Assembly (NCBI GenBank): GCA_017405845.1
Contig: JAFQZQ010000023.1
Coordinates: forward strand, 1 to 45,324
DNA length: 45,324 nt
DNA from: Mogibacterium sp.
GTDB lineage: Bacteria > Bacillota > Clostridia > Peptostreptococcales > Anaerovoracaceae
Direction: 5' to 3'
This document shows positions 26,201-33,843 of this stretch, one piece after another; position 1 is the stretch's first letter; every line of letters begins with the position of its first letter. The position numbers were made by a program, and so were the translations under genes. The notes below the pieces were generated by a model. It did no database searches, was not told where the DNA came from, and saw nothing but the letters and a program-made list of their open reading frames with translations.

Positions 26201-26431
26201 GCTCCACAGCCTGCTCCTGTAAAGGTGCGCAAACCGGAGCCGGAACCTGAACCTGAACCGGTGTATGTACCTGAGACCGTAAATGAGCCTGAATATGAGA
26301 TGGCTCCTGAAGATGACGGTATAAAACCATCTAGCGGACTCAGCACCACTAAGGCGATGGATTCCTTTAATTCTCTGCCTGAATCAGTGCGTCGCATGAT
26401 AATGGACGCTGACAGTGAAAGTGATTATTAA
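23270..26431 (+). CDS. ftsK: DNA translocase FtsK/SpoIIIE
   Basis: Membrane-anchored ATPase that pumps chromosomal DNA through the closing septum. 1053 aa, longer than the roughly 800 of SpoIIIE. A basic N-terminus contains RGPGRPPGSKNK, an AT-hook-like motif. Four membrane helices lie at about residues 47-67, 85-108, 115-131 and 180-205. Then follow a long variable linker (about 220-500) and the motor, with Walker A GATGSGKS at 648-655 and the Walker B region IVIIIDELADLM. The gamma winged helix (FKSKQASVSMLQRRFRIGYNRA) reads polar DNA sequences. After it comes a tail with repeated E-P pairs. AAGGGG precedes the ATG. Confidence 0.95.
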   Translation: MAQQTNNNSTKRGPGRPPGSKNKPKNTANPTKQEVLDEMKRRSDREKRNNDVIWSITLIAIALFLFFTVVMDTTGSFGRTIHDIFNGIFGKMAYVLPFLVLIFALLLLGGKLSHINTRTAIFSVLIFVNMCVINSYRYIDSGDIRCGFKDIVDFYIYGVDGKKGGALGMEVGSILAKLFGMPGLLIISITVLIISVFMVANSPISRLAGTIGAKREHNRILREIEEDEKRRLTDDQIKAAIQADPSITAPAEEKKPFWKSIISGIIREDEPEAVKAPETQAPTPSVDDIPKPFSGKAAARADNLDYTQIIKTPETGKDKQLSRGTLFGKMKGFFAGIDSETGENITQEKLKDPEPSDKVGLNGNKNAPRNVYSDSRNFDADNEDFGYPGRKRTAAKPAAKTGMGLGDPDEIVHSGSYGLDGHDRSGAKIKTTGLEPAATSTTAAAATGRETSKPKQAAVPKPAAPKQEVPKAEEPSPDDAAIAAGFNAVADDMAYELPPVSLLKKDTGSKQLMNDAQLQARAELLEQTLNDFGVDARVLKVTQGASVTRYEVQPATGVKVASITRLSDDIALNLRAKSIRIEAPIPGKAAVGIEVENDKPAPVLIRELIDSDEFREADSIIEFVVGKDISGNNIVADLTDMPHLLIAGATGSGKSVCINSIVTSFLYKARPSELKLIMIDPKVVELGNYNGIPHMLTPVVTDPRKASRALAIAVEEMDKRYELFAENNVKDLKSYNELMRADQRYADCKPQIVIIIDELADLMMASPSEVENSICRLAQKARAAGMHLIVATQRPSVDVVTGLIKANIPSRIAFSVASQFDSRTILDMAGAEKLLGKGDMLFSPVGSTKPYRVQGPYISEKEIDRVIKFVKKEGGNPDYDEELKSAIENADKRSSKEPQDELTEDAIAFIFKSKQASVSMLQRRFRIGYNRAARIIDEIEEKGIIGPSDGSRPRQLLITEEEYYGGYEAESEPEPEPAPQPAPVKVRKPEPEPEPEPVYVPETVNEPEYEMAPEDDGIKPSSGLSTTKAMDSFNSLPESVRRMIMDADSESDY

Positions 26432-26434
26432 AAA

Positions 26435-27847
26435 ATGAAAGTATTTATCGACACATACGGATGCGCTAAGAATGAATACGACTCTTCGGTGCTTGCAGCC
26501 TCTCTCGTAGATAGGGGCTGCAGCATCGTGTATGATACCCGCGAGGCTGATGTCATAGTACTCAACACCTGCGGCTTTATTGAGGATGCAAAGAAAGAGT
26601 CTATAGAGAGGATCTTTGACCTTATAGAGTATCGGAAAGAAGGGCAGAAAATCATTGTAACAGGCTGCCTTTCCGAGAGATATCATGAGGATCTCGCAGA
26701 AGAAATCCCTGAAGTAGACATGTTTTTCGGTGTCAACGACTACGACAGAATACCGGACATTATCCTCTCAGATGATCCGGAAGAAGAGGCAGTATCTGAC
26801 CGTGTGGGCTGCGTTCTTGATATGCTCCCATACCGCAGGCGCAGGTTTGAAGTATATGATCCTGTGTATCGTACAGAGGATTATTCTCATTATGGTTATC
26901 TGAAGATTGCCGAAGGATGCTATAACGCATGCAGCTTCTGCGCGATTCCGCTCATCAGAGGTACTTACAGGTCCAAGCGCATCGAAGACTGCGTCAAAGA
27001 GGCACAGGACATGGCCGACGCCGGCATCAAGGAACTTGTCCTTATTGCTCAGGACACATCGCAGTATGGACGCGACCTGTACGGGAAACAGTGCCTCCCG
27101 CAGCTGCTGCACGAGCTCTGCAAAGTCGAAGGCATACAATGGATCAGATTGATGTATGTTTACGATAATGGTATTACCGACGAACTCATCGAAACCATCG
27201 CAAGCGAGCCGAAAATCTGCAATTACATCGATATGCCGATACAACATGTATCTGATAGCGTACTGAAGAACATGAGAAGACGCTCTACGGGCGACTCCAT
27301 CAAGGAAGTTATCAGAAAACTAAGAGATAGAATGCCTGATGTTCACATTAGAACCACGCTGCTGGTCGGTTTCCCGGGGGAGACTCAGGATGATATCGAT
27401 GAGCTTATAGAATTCATCGATACACAGGATATTGACAGACTGGGATGCTTTGCTTTCTCTGACGAGGAGGGAACACCTTCCTTCGATATGCCGGATAAAG
27501 TCCCAGAAGAAGAACGAATCGCAAGGCGCGATCTCGTAATGCAGCACCAGCAGGCAGTCAGCGAGAAGCTGAACGAACGTAAGATAGGCAAGGTAGTAGA
27601 GGTAATGGTTGACAGGTGTGTTGAGGTCGACTGTGAAGATATCATCGAAGATTTCGACACAGCTGATCAGGAGACACTCGACAAGGTGATTACTCTTTAC
27701 GAAGGACGCACCAGATATGACGCGCCGGAAATAGACTGCAGCGTGTATTTCACATCAAAAAGCTGGGAATACGCGCCGGGCGATATAGTAAAAGTACAAA
27801 TAACTGATACTTATGAATATGATCTTGAAGGAGTAGAAGTATTATGA
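26435..27847 (+). CDS. rimO: Ribosomal protein S12 methylthiotransferase RimO
   Basis: Radical-SAM enzyme that adds a methylthio group to an Asp of ribosomal protein S12. The 470-residue product has the N-terminal UPF0004 domain with the second cluster's cysteines (TYGCAKNEYDS, LNTCGFI, VTGCLSERY). The radical-SAM triad is C162, C166 and C169 in GCYNACSFCAIP, with IRGTYRS next, and a C-terminal TRAM domain. The sequence YGYLKIAEGC and the ending are RimO-like rather than MiaB-like. It follows ftsK by 3 nt and overlaps pgsA by 4 nt. Confidence 0.95.
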   Translation: MKVFIDTYGCAKNEYDSSVLAASLVDRGCSIVYDTREADVIVLNTCGFIEDAKKESIERIFDLIEYRKEGQKIIVTGCLSERYHEDLAEEIPEVDMFFGVNDYDRIPDIILSDDPEEEAVSDRVGCVLDMLPYRRRRFEVYDPVYRTEDYSHYGYLKIAEGCYNACSFCAIPLIRGTYRSKRIEDCVKEAQDMADAGIKELVLIAQDTSQYGRDLYGKQCLPQLLHELCKVEGIQWIRLMYVYDNGITDELIETIASEPKICNYIDMPIQHVSDSVLKNMRRRSTGDSIKEVIRKLRDRMPDVHIRTTLLVGFPGETQDDIDELIEFIDTQDIDRLGCFAFSDEEGTPSFDMPDKVPEEERIARRDLVMQHQQAVSEKLNERKIGKVVEVMVDRCVEVDCEDIIEDFDTADQETLDKVITLYEGRTRYDAPEIDCSVYFTSKSWEYAPGDIVKVQITDTYEYDLEGVEVL

Positions 27848-28377
27848 ATCTTCCAAACAAACTGACACTTGGACGCATAATTGCAGTGCCGTTCTTCATA
27901 GCGGCATATGTGCTCGGATACTTTCCGGCTGCACTGATTATCTTTATCGCAGCAGCGATAACGGATGCTCTTGACGGCAATATCGCGCGTAAGCGCGGCC
28001 TTGTCACAAATTTCGGCAAGATAATGGATCCGCTGGCGGACAAAATACTCGTATATTCGGCTCTTTGCTTATTCATAGAGTCAGATATCATCAGAGCTTG
28101 GATGCTGATAATCATTCTTGCACGAGAATTCATCGTTGCCGGAATGAGGACAGTCGCAGCTTCAGAAGGAACAGTCCTGGCTGCCGGAATGTCAGGAAAA
28201 ATAAAGACAGTCCTCCAGATGGTTGCTGTAGTTCTTTATCTGTTTGCTCTCTGCCTTACAGACGCAAAGCCGACAGTGATGATGGTTGCCAACGTGGTAT
28301 TTTACGCGTCACTTGTAATGACAGTTTACTCGGGCGCCGAGTACGTACTGAAAAACCGCAGTGTATTCAGCATGTAA
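27844..28377 (+). CDS. pgsA: CDP-diacylglycerol--glycerol-3-phosphate 3-phosphatidyltransferase
   Basis: Makes phosphatidylglycerol phosphate, the first committed step of acidic phospholipid synthesis, in the membrane. 177 aa, with NLPNKLTLGRI at the N-terminus and the full CDP-alcohol signature D41, D44, G45, R49, G58, D62, D66. Several transmembrane helices are visible. It overlaps rimO by ATGA and is followed by cinA after 12 nt. A second family member without a clear role is at 3904. Confidence 0.95.
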   Translation: MNLPNKLTLGRIIAVPFFIAAYVLGYFPAALIIFIAAAITDALDGNIARKRGLVTNFGKIMDPLADKILVYSALCLFIESDIIRAWMLIIILAREFIVAGMRTVAASEGTVLAAGMSGKIKTVLQMVAVVLYLFALCLTDAKPTVMMVANVVFYASLVMTVYSGAEYVLKNRSVFSM

Positions 28378-28389
28378 AAGGAGGCAGTC

Positions 28390-29619
28390 TTGAAGACTTC
28401 TATACTCGCTGTAGGAACCGAACTGCTATTCGGTCAGACTGTTAATACAAACGCAAGTTTCCTGTCGGACAAGCTCAATCACATGGGCTTTGATGTCATG
28501 TATCATTTTGTTGTGGGCGACAATCCCGCAAGACTGAAGGCGAAGCTTGCAGAAGCCTTCAGTGATACCGACCTCGTAATAATGACAGGCGGCCTCGGAC
28601 CGACTCAGGACGACCTTACAAAAGAGATGGTCGCTGAGTATATGGGAAGAGACATGTACCGGGACGATATAGTAATGGACATGCTGGCCGGCTTCTTTGA
28701 AAAGCGCGGAAGAAAGATGACTGAGAACAATGTGAAACAGGCATATCTTCCTGAAGGCTGCACACCTTTCTACAATGAATCCGGAACTGCGCCGGGTTTT
28801 GCTTTGAGCGTAGACGGAAAGACAGCCATATGCCTGCCGGGACCTCCTCGCGAATTAAAATGGCTCTGGGATCACGGCGTAAGAGCGTATCTTGAGCAGT
28901 TTATGGACAAGAAGATGTTCTACCGCGTTATTCGCACCATAGGCATCGGTGAATCCGATCTCGAGACAGTGCTCATGCCTGTAATTGACGGGCAGACCGA
29001 TCCGACAGTAGCGACATACGCCAAGGAAGGAGAGTGCACGCTCAGAGTAGCCTCTCAAAGAGATACCATTGAAGAAGCCGAAGCAGCAGTCAATGAGATG
29101 ATAAAACGAATCGACAAGCTGGTCGGCGAATATATCTACAGTTACGATGACGAGAACCTCAATGAGGTCGTAGTTAGGATACTGAAAGAGAAAGGCCTTA
29201 CGATCACTTCCGCGGAATCCTGCACGAGCGGACTTTTCCCGGCTGCGATCACAGACGTTGCCGGAGCTTCCGAAGTGATGTCATCCGCTTATATCACATA
29301 TTCAAACGAGAGCAAGATAAATGAGATAGGAGTGCCGGCTGAGCTTATTGATAAATACGGCGTGGTAAGCCCGCAGGTCGCTGAAGCGATGGCTGCAGGA
29401 GCTAAGGCCCGCGCCGGAGCAGACATAGCGGTATCCGTCACCGGCTATGCAGGTCCTGATGCTGATCCGGGACATGAAGCCGGTGAGGCATATATAGGTT
29501 TTGCGATGGGGGATACAGTCGGTCACCATGACATCTTAACTTCAAGAAATGACCGCAGGTGGAACCGTAACTATCTGCTGCTGAGGATGCTCAGGGCCGT
29601 ATATCTGCTGATACGCTGA
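28390..29619 (+). CDS. cinA: CinA family protein (nicotinamide-nucleotide amidase-type)
   Basis: Two-domain protein of 409 aa. The N-terminal molybdopterin-binding-like domain contains ILAVGTELLFGQTVNTNA and MTGGLGPTQDDLTKE. The C-terminal amidohydrolase contains TITSAESCTSGLFPAAITDVAGAS, VVSPQVAEAM and SVTGYAGPDA; this domain deamidates NMN in characterised relatives. The start is TTG at 28390, supported by AAGGAGG 6 nt upstream and by the family start KTSILAVGTE. It ends the ftsK operon and precedes recA, a widely conserved pair. Confidence 0.93.
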   Translation: MKTSILAVGTELLFGQTVNTNASFLSDKLNHMGFDVMYHFVVGDNPARLKAKLAEAFSDTDLVIMTGGLGPTQDDLTKEMVAEYMGRDMYRDDIVMDMLAGFFEKRGRKMTENNVKQAYLPEGCTPFYNESGTAPGFALSVDGKTAICLPGPPRELKWLWDHGVRAYLEQFMDKKMFYRVIRTIGIGESDLETVLMPVIDGQTDPTVATYAKEGECTLRVASQRDTIEEAEAAVNEMIKRIDKLVGEYIYSYDDENLNEVVVRILKEKGLTITSAESCTSGLFPAAITDVAGASEVMSSAYITYSNESKINEIGVPAELIDKYGVVSPQVAEAMAAGAKARAGADIAVSVTGYAGPDADPGHEAGEAYIGFAMGDTVGHHDILTSRNDRRWNRNYLLLRMLRAVYLLIR

Positions 29620-29727
29620 CTTAGGGTCCGGTGACATAAAAAAGTGCTGCGTACCGCAAAAAGGGCTTTAAATGTCGGATTAAGGGCATTAGTCGTTCGA
29701 CAATCCATTGCGCCTGAAAATATAATA

Positions 29728-29756
29728 TTGACAGCAGCAAACTATAGCATTATTAT
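29728..29756 (+). promoter_or_regulatory. Promoter of recA
   Basis: TTGACA (29728-29733), 17-bp spacer, TATTAT (29751-29756). The predicted start of transcription falls in the LexA box just downstream. The 100 bases between cinA and this promoter hold no gene I can support. Confidence 0.88.
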
Positions 29757-29761
29757 AAACA

Positions 29762-29775
29762 AGAACAAGCGTTCT
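29762..29775 (+). promoter_or_regulatory. LexA (SOS/Cheo) box of recA
   Basis: AGAACAAGCGTTCT is a palindrome matching the Gram-positive LexA core GAAC-N4-GTTC, placed over the predicted transcription start. Repression by LexA and induction on DNA damage follow from the known system; no lexA gene is in the window. Confidence 0.88.
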
Positions 29776-29795
29776 ATTATTAAAACGGAGGCAAT

Positions 29796-30860
29796 ATGGC
29801 TACACAGAATGTAAGCAGTGCAGAAAGCGCAGCAAAAGAAAAGGCGTTACAGCAGGCACTGGATCAGATCCAGAAACAATACGGCAAGGGCGCTATCATG
29901 AGGCTCGGAGAGTCGGGCCCTGTAAGCAATATAGATGTTATCTCCACAGGCTCGGTAAGCCTCGATTTTGCTACCGGAGTCGGTGGTTATCCTAAAGGAC
30001 GTATCATAGAGATATACGGACCGGAATCTTCAGGTAAAACTACGCTGACGCTTCACGCTATCGCAGAAGCTCAGCGCAAGGGCGGGCAGGCAGCATTCAT
30101 CGATGCTGAGCACGCACTCGATCCTGTCTATGCAAAGAACCTCGGAGTAAATGTAGACGAGCTTCTGGTATCCCAGCCGGATACAGGCGAACAGGCACTT
30201 GAGATATGCGAGATGCTCACAAGGAGCGGCGCAGTTGATATCATCGTCATAGACTCAGTAGCTGCACTTGTACCTAAGGCAGAGATCCAGGGCGAGATGG
30301 GAGATTCTCATGTTGGTCTTCAGGCCAGACTCATGTCTCAGGCTCTGCGTAAGATTGCAGGAGCTATAAACAGATCGAGCACATGCGTGATCTTCATCAA
30401 TCAGCTCAGAGAAAAGATCGGCGTAATGTTCGGAAATCCTGAGACAACTACAGGCGGACGTGCTCTGAAATTCTATGCTTCCATGAGACTCGATGTAAGA
30501 AAGATCGATACCATAAAGAAAGGCGAAGAAGTTCTGGGCAACCGCACAAGAGTAAAGATCGTAAAGAATAAGGTAGCTCCTCCGTTCAGGAAAGCTGAAT
30601 TCGACATCATGTATGGCACAGGAATCTCGCTTTCAGGCGATATTCTCGATCTGGCATCCGATGTCGGCATCATAGATAAGTCCGGCTCATGGTACAGCTA
30701 TAAGAATGAAAGAATAGGCCAGGGAAGAGAGAACGTAAAGAACTATCTCGAGGCAAATCCTGAAGTTCTTGAAGAGATCCGTGTAAAGCTCATGCAGCAT
30801 CTTATGGGTACGGAAGATGACGGACTCAATGTTGATGAAGACGGAGTAGTGATCGAATAG
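29796..30860 (+). CDS. recA: Recombinase RecA
   Basis: Strand-exchange ATPase of homologous recombination and coprotease for LexA; 354 aa. Walker A GPESSGKT at residues 75-82, the IDAEHALDP stretch, [15 protein letters not shown] and the L2-region [20 protein letters not shown] are all intact. It has a start with CGGAGG, and a LexA box in the promoter region. The prolyl-tRNA editing gene follows after one base. Confidence 0.98.
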   Translation: MATQNVSSAESAAKEKALQQALDQIQKQYGKGAIMRLGESGPVSNIDVISTGSVSLDFATGVGGYPKGRIIEIYGPESSGKTTLTLHAIAEAQRKGGQAAFIDAEHALDPVYAKNLGVNVDELLVSQPDTGEQALEICEMLTRSGAVDIIVIDSVAALVPKAEIQGEMGDSHVGLQARLMSQALRKIAGAINRSSTCVIFINQLREKIGVMFGNPETTTGGRALKFYASMRLDVRKIDTIKKGEEVLGNRTRVKIVKNKVAPPFRKAEFDIMYGTGISLSGDILDLASDVGIIDKSGSWYSYKNERIGQGRENVKNYLEANPEVLEEIRVKLMQHLMGTEDDGLNVDEDGVVIE

Positions 30861-30861
30861 A

Positions 30862-31404
30862 ATGGAACGCTTTACAGGAAGGCCTTCAGATCTGACCAAC
30901 AGAACTGAAAAGGAGATAAAGGTTTATGATTATCTCGATGATCTCGATATAGAGTATTCAAGACTCGATCATGCACCGGCTTTTGGATCGGAAGTTGAGC
31001 TTTGCGCTGAGATAGAGGATTCTCTCGGTGCTAAGATATGCAAGAATCTGTTCCTTGCAAACCGTCAGCGCACAAAGTTCTATATGCTGATGATCCCTGA
31101 TCATAAAGTGTTCCGGAGCAGCGACATATCCAAACAGGCAGGGAGCTCAAGACTGCACTTTGCCGAAGAGGAATACATGCAGGAGATGATCGGCTGTCCA
31201 TCGGGTTCAGCAAGTGTAATGGGACTGATGAACGATACAGATCACAGAGTGCAGCTTCTTGTAGATGAAGATGTTCTGAATTCTGATTATGTTGGCTGCC
31301 ATCCATGCATAAATACATCAAGTCTCAGAATAAAATCTGATGATATTTTCAACAAATTCGTACAGGCTACCGGGCACGACTACATAGTCGTGCATGCTGA
31401 ATAA
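30862..31404 (+). CDS. Prolyl-tRNA editing protein, PrdX/ProX (YbaK-like)
   Basis: A 180-residue stand-alone editing domain of the YbaK/PrdX family that deacylates mischarged (usually alanyl-) tRNA-Pro. Family-typical segments are LGAKICKNLFLANRQRTKFYMLMIPD, SSRLHFAEEEYMQEMIGC and GSASVMGLMND. The start follows the recA stop by one base without its own strong ribosome binding site, so translation is probably coupled to recA. Whether the SOS response also induces it is an open inference. Confidence 0.85.
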   Translation: MERFTGRPSDLTNRTEKEIKVYDYLDDLDIEYSRLDHAPAFGSEVELCAEIEDSLGAKICKNLFLANRQRTKFYMLMIPDHKVFRSSDISKQAGSSRLHFAEEEYMQEMIGCPSGSASVMGLMNDTDHRVQLLVDEDVLNSDYVGCHPCINTSSLRIKSDDIFNKFVQATGHDYIVVHAE

Positions 31405-31422
31405 AAATTTTTAAATTCCTTC

Positions 31423-31451
31423 TTGACCTTGCAATCGCAATGTAGTATCAT
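31423..31451 (+). promoter_or_regulatory. Promoter of rplU
   Basis: TTGACC (31423-31428), 17-bp spacer, TATCAT (31446-31451). It leaves a leader of about 78 nt in front of rplU. Confidence 0.85.
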
Positions 31452-31456
31452 TTTCT

Positions 31457-31520
31457 GCGGTTAACCGCGCGGAGCGGGTATTAAAGCATAGCACCCAAGC
31501 CCCGGCGAGTCTGGTTTAAG
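31457..31520 (+). promoter_or_regulatory. L21-leader-like structured 5' UTR
   Basis: The leader contains the perfect hairpin sequence GCGGTTAACCGC (31457-31468), a second possible stem GGGT / ACCC around 31477-31497, and a C/G-rich block before AAGGAGG. Position and elements fit the ribosomal-protein L21 leader known in Firmicutes, which allows feedback control of rplU-rpmA. A covariance-model search would settle it. Confidence 0.65.
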
Positions 31521-31535
31521 GAGGAATTTGATATT

Positions 31536-32027
31536 ATGTATGCTATCATCAAAACAGGTGGCAAGCAGTACAGAGTACAGCAGGGAGACGAGCTCAGAGT
31601 TGAGAAGCTCGTTGCTAACGTAGGCGACACAGTAGTATTTGACGAAGTCGTAGCTGTAGGCGGAGACAAGCTTGTCGTAGGCACACCATTCGTAGAAGGA
31701 TACGCAGTAGAGGCTGAGGTCCTCGAGCAGGGCAAGGCTGATAAGGTAATCATCTACAAGTACAAGGCTAAGAAAGATTACAGACGTAAAAACGGTCACA
31801 GACAGCCATATACGCTGGTAAAGGTAACCGGTATCGGCGCTTCCGCCAAGAAGGCAGAGAAGGCCGCTAAGGCTGAAGAGCCTGCAAAGGAAGACGAAAA
31901 GGCTGCACCAAAGGTCAGCGCTTCGATGAAGAAAGACGAGCTTCTGGCAGTTGCAAAAGAGATGGGAGTTGAAGTAGACGCTAAGGCTACAAAGGCTGAC
32001 ATCATCGCTGCTATCGAGGCTAAGTAA
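31536..32027 (+). CDS. rplU: 50S ribosomal protein L21 with C-terminal extension
   Basis: Large-subunit protein of 163 aa against about 103 usual. Residues 1-102 are a normal L21 ([42 protein letters not shown]). Then come a linker rich in A, K and E (about 103-128) and a small helical motif [20 protein letters not shown]...[11 protein letters not shown] that resembles SAP/helix-extension-helix or Rho-N modules, which bind nucleic acid. AAGGAGG is present upstream. No prp protease gene lies between it and rpmA. Confidence 0.93.
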   Translation: MYAIIKTGGKQYRVQQGDELRVEKLVANVGDTVVFDEVVAVGGDKLVVGTPFVEGYAVEAEVLEQGKADKVIIYKYKAKKDYRRKNGHRQPYTLVKVTGIGASAKKAEKAAKAEEPAKEDEKAAPKVSASMKKDELLAVAKEMGVEVDAKATKADIIAAIEAK

Positions 32028-32045
32028 TTTAGAGGAGGAAGCAAG

Positions 32046-32306
32046 ATGTCAAGTAAAAAAGGAGTAGGAAGTTCCAAGAACGGCAGAGACTCCGAGGCGA
32101 AAAGACTTGGACTCAAGGTAGGTGCCGGTGAATATGTAAGCGCAGGAAGCATCCTCATGAGACAGAGAGGAACAAAGTTCCACCCGGGCAACAATGTTGG
32201 CAAGGGCGGAGATGACACTCTGTTTGCTAAGATCGACGGAACAGTTAAGTTCGAGAGATACGACAAGAAGAGAAAGCAGATCAGCGTTTACAGCAAAGAG
32301 GCTTAA
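32046..32306 (+). CDS. rpmA: 50S ribosomal protein L27
   Basis: An 86-residue protein near the peptidyl-transferase centre. [21 protein letters not shown] at the start and [14 protein letters not shown] are typical. Many Firmicutes make L27 with a cleaved N-terminal extension ending near FFAS and encode the Prp protease between rplU and rpmA; here both the extension and the gene are absent. GGAGGAAG precedes the ATG at 32046. Confidence 0.96.
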   Translation: MSSKKGVGSSKNGRDSEAKRLGLKVGAGEYVSAGSILMRQRGTKFHPGNNVGKGGDDTLFAKIDGTVKFERYDKKRKQISVYSKEA

Positions 32307-32313
32307 TGCAATA

Positions 32314-32342
32314 GGCTCCTGCATAGCAGGAGCCACTTCTTT
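32314..32342 (+). terminator. Weak terminator or attenuator between rpmA and obg
   Basis: Perfect stem GGCTCCTGC (32314-32322) / GCAGGAGCC (32326-32334) with a 3-nt loop, followed by ACTTCTTT. The poor T-tract suggests partial read-through into obg. Confidence 0.65.
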
Positions 32343-32356
32343 ATTAGAGGGAAAAT

Positions 32357-33640
32357 ATGTTTGTTGACAGAGCAGAAATTACGATAATATCGGGCAAAGG
32401 CGGCAACGGTGCCGTTACTTTCCGCAGAGATCCATATGTGCCGGATGGTGGTCCGGACGGAGGAGACGGAGGAAACGGCGGCAGCGTCATTTTCGTTGCT
32501 GATAAAAATCTCAGGACCCTCATGGATCTTAAATATAAGAGAAAATATCATGCGGAGAACGGCCAGCCAGGCATGAAGAGAAACCGCTTCGGTAAGAAGG
32601 GCCAGGATCTTTATATCAAGGTGCCTGTCGGTACTATGATCATAGACAAAGAAACCGGTCACCTTATGAAAGATCTCGTAAAGGACGGAGATTCAGTTGT
32701 GGCTGCAAAAGGCGGCCGCGGAGGCAGGGGAAATGTGCATTACAAGAGCAGCATAAGGCAGGCTCCGAATTTCGCGGAAGCAGGCGGTCCTGCAAAGACC
32801 AGAGAGGTAATACTCGAGCTCAAGCTGATCGCTGATGTAGGCCTTCTTGGATTTCCGAATGTAGGCAAATCCACTCTTCTTTCGGTATGTACAAATTCCA
32901 AGCCGAAAATCGCAGGATATCACTTTACAACCATAGATCCAAATCTGGGCGTTGTTTACCTGCACGATACCAGCTTTGTAATGGCTGATATCGCCGGCAT
33001 CATCGAAGGAGCATCGCAGGGAGCAGGACTCGGTTTTAAGTTTCTGAAACACATTGAAAGAACCAAAGTGCTTATACATGTAGTAGATGTTTCAGGATCT
33101 GAAGGCAGAGACCCTATCGAGGACTATAAAAAGATCAACGCAGAGCTTTTGCAGTTTGATCCAAGGCTTGCAGCGAAACCGCAGATCGTTGCTGCAAATA
33201 AGATCGATCTCGTGACTGATCAGGAAAAATACCAGGAGTTTATGGACTTTATGGCTGAAGAAGGCCGTGAGGTATATCCGATCAGCGCAGCAGCAAGGCA
33301 GGGAATCGAAGAGCTCATGAATGCCGCACTTCTCGGAGTAGAGAACTACGTTGAACCCGATCAGGAACCGATGGTAATGTTCGACTTTGAAGCAGAAGAG
33401 AATGAGGCGGATTACAGGCTTGTAACTGCGTACAAAGATGAGGACGGTACTTATGTCCTCGAGGGTAAGCAGCTCCTCAAGATATTCCATTCAACTAATT
33501 TCACAGACAGCGGTTCCATAAGATATCTCTATAACTATATCGAAAGGCAGGGTGGCATCGCTTTGCTGAGAGAGCTCGGTCTCAAGGAAGGAGATACCGT
33601 CAGGATCGAAGACTTCGAATTCGAATTCACCGAGGATTAA
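32357..33640 (+). CDS. obg: GTPase Obg
   Basis: Ribosome-associated GTPase for 50S assembly and stress control; 427 aa. The glycine-rich Obg domain (residues 1-158, with GGPDGGDGGNGGSVIF) is followed by the G domain (G1 GFPNVGKST at 165-173, DIAGIIEGAS, NKID). The C-terminal OCT domain runs from about 350. GAGGG lies 8 nt upstream of the ATG. It follows rplU and rpmA as in most bacteria. Confidence 0.97.
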   Translation: MFVDRAEITIISGKGGNGAVTFRRDPYVPDGGPDGGDGGNGGSVIFVADKNLRTLMDLKYKRKYHAENGQPGMKRNRFGKKGQDLYIKVPVGTMIIDKETGHLMKDLVKDGDSVVAAKGGRGGRGNVHYKSSIRQAPNFAEAGGPAKTREVILELKLIADVGLLGFPNVGKSTLLSVCTNSKPKIAGYHFTTIDPNLGVVYLHDTSFVMADIAGIIEGASQGAGLGFKFLKHIERTKVLIHVVDVSGSEGRDPIEDYKKINAELLQFDPRLAAKPQIVAANKIDLVTDQEKYQEFMDFMAEEGREVYPISAAARQGIEELMNAALLGVENYVEPDQEPMVMFDFEAEENEADYRLVTAYKDEDGTYVLEGKQLLKIFHSTNFTDSGSIRYLYNYIERQGGIALLRELGLKEGDTVRIEDFEFEFTED

Positions 33641-33701
33641 CGTCACTAAATCCTACATTATTCGCACTTTTTTCAACAAATAATTAATGCGCAAAACAAA
33701 T

Positions 33702-33727
33702 ATGACCGTGAAAACGGTCATTTTTTG
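33702..33727 (+). terminator. Terminator after obg
   Basis: ATGACCGT (33702-33709) / ACGGTCAT (33714-33721) with a GAAA loop and six T residues. An outer pair TTCAACAAA / TTTGTTGAA around 33672-33732 can extend the structure. Confidence 0.9.
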
Positions 33728-33784
33728 TTGAATAGAGGGAAGCTTTTGTTTAAATTCATTCATCTTTCGTATTCGGGGACCAAT

Positions 33785-33813
33785 TTGTAACGAAATAAAA
33801 CTATCCTTATACT
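33785..33813 (+). promoter_or_regulatory. Promoter of comEA
   Basis: TTGTAA (33785-33790), 17-bp spacer, TATACT (33808-33813), 30 nt before the start codon. Confidence 0.75.
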
Positions 33814-33843
33814 GACAGCAATATACGAAAGAGGTGAAGACTG

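Noticed and set aside
29620..29727. Possible small RNA or gene between cinA and the recA promoter
   Set aside because: Only a 4-bp TGCG/CGCA hairpin and short repeats of AAGGGC are visible; no reading frame or RNA signature.
33641..33843. Small gene in the obg - comEA gap
   Set aside because: The gap is fully explained by a terminator and a promoter; no frame with a ribosome binding site is present.
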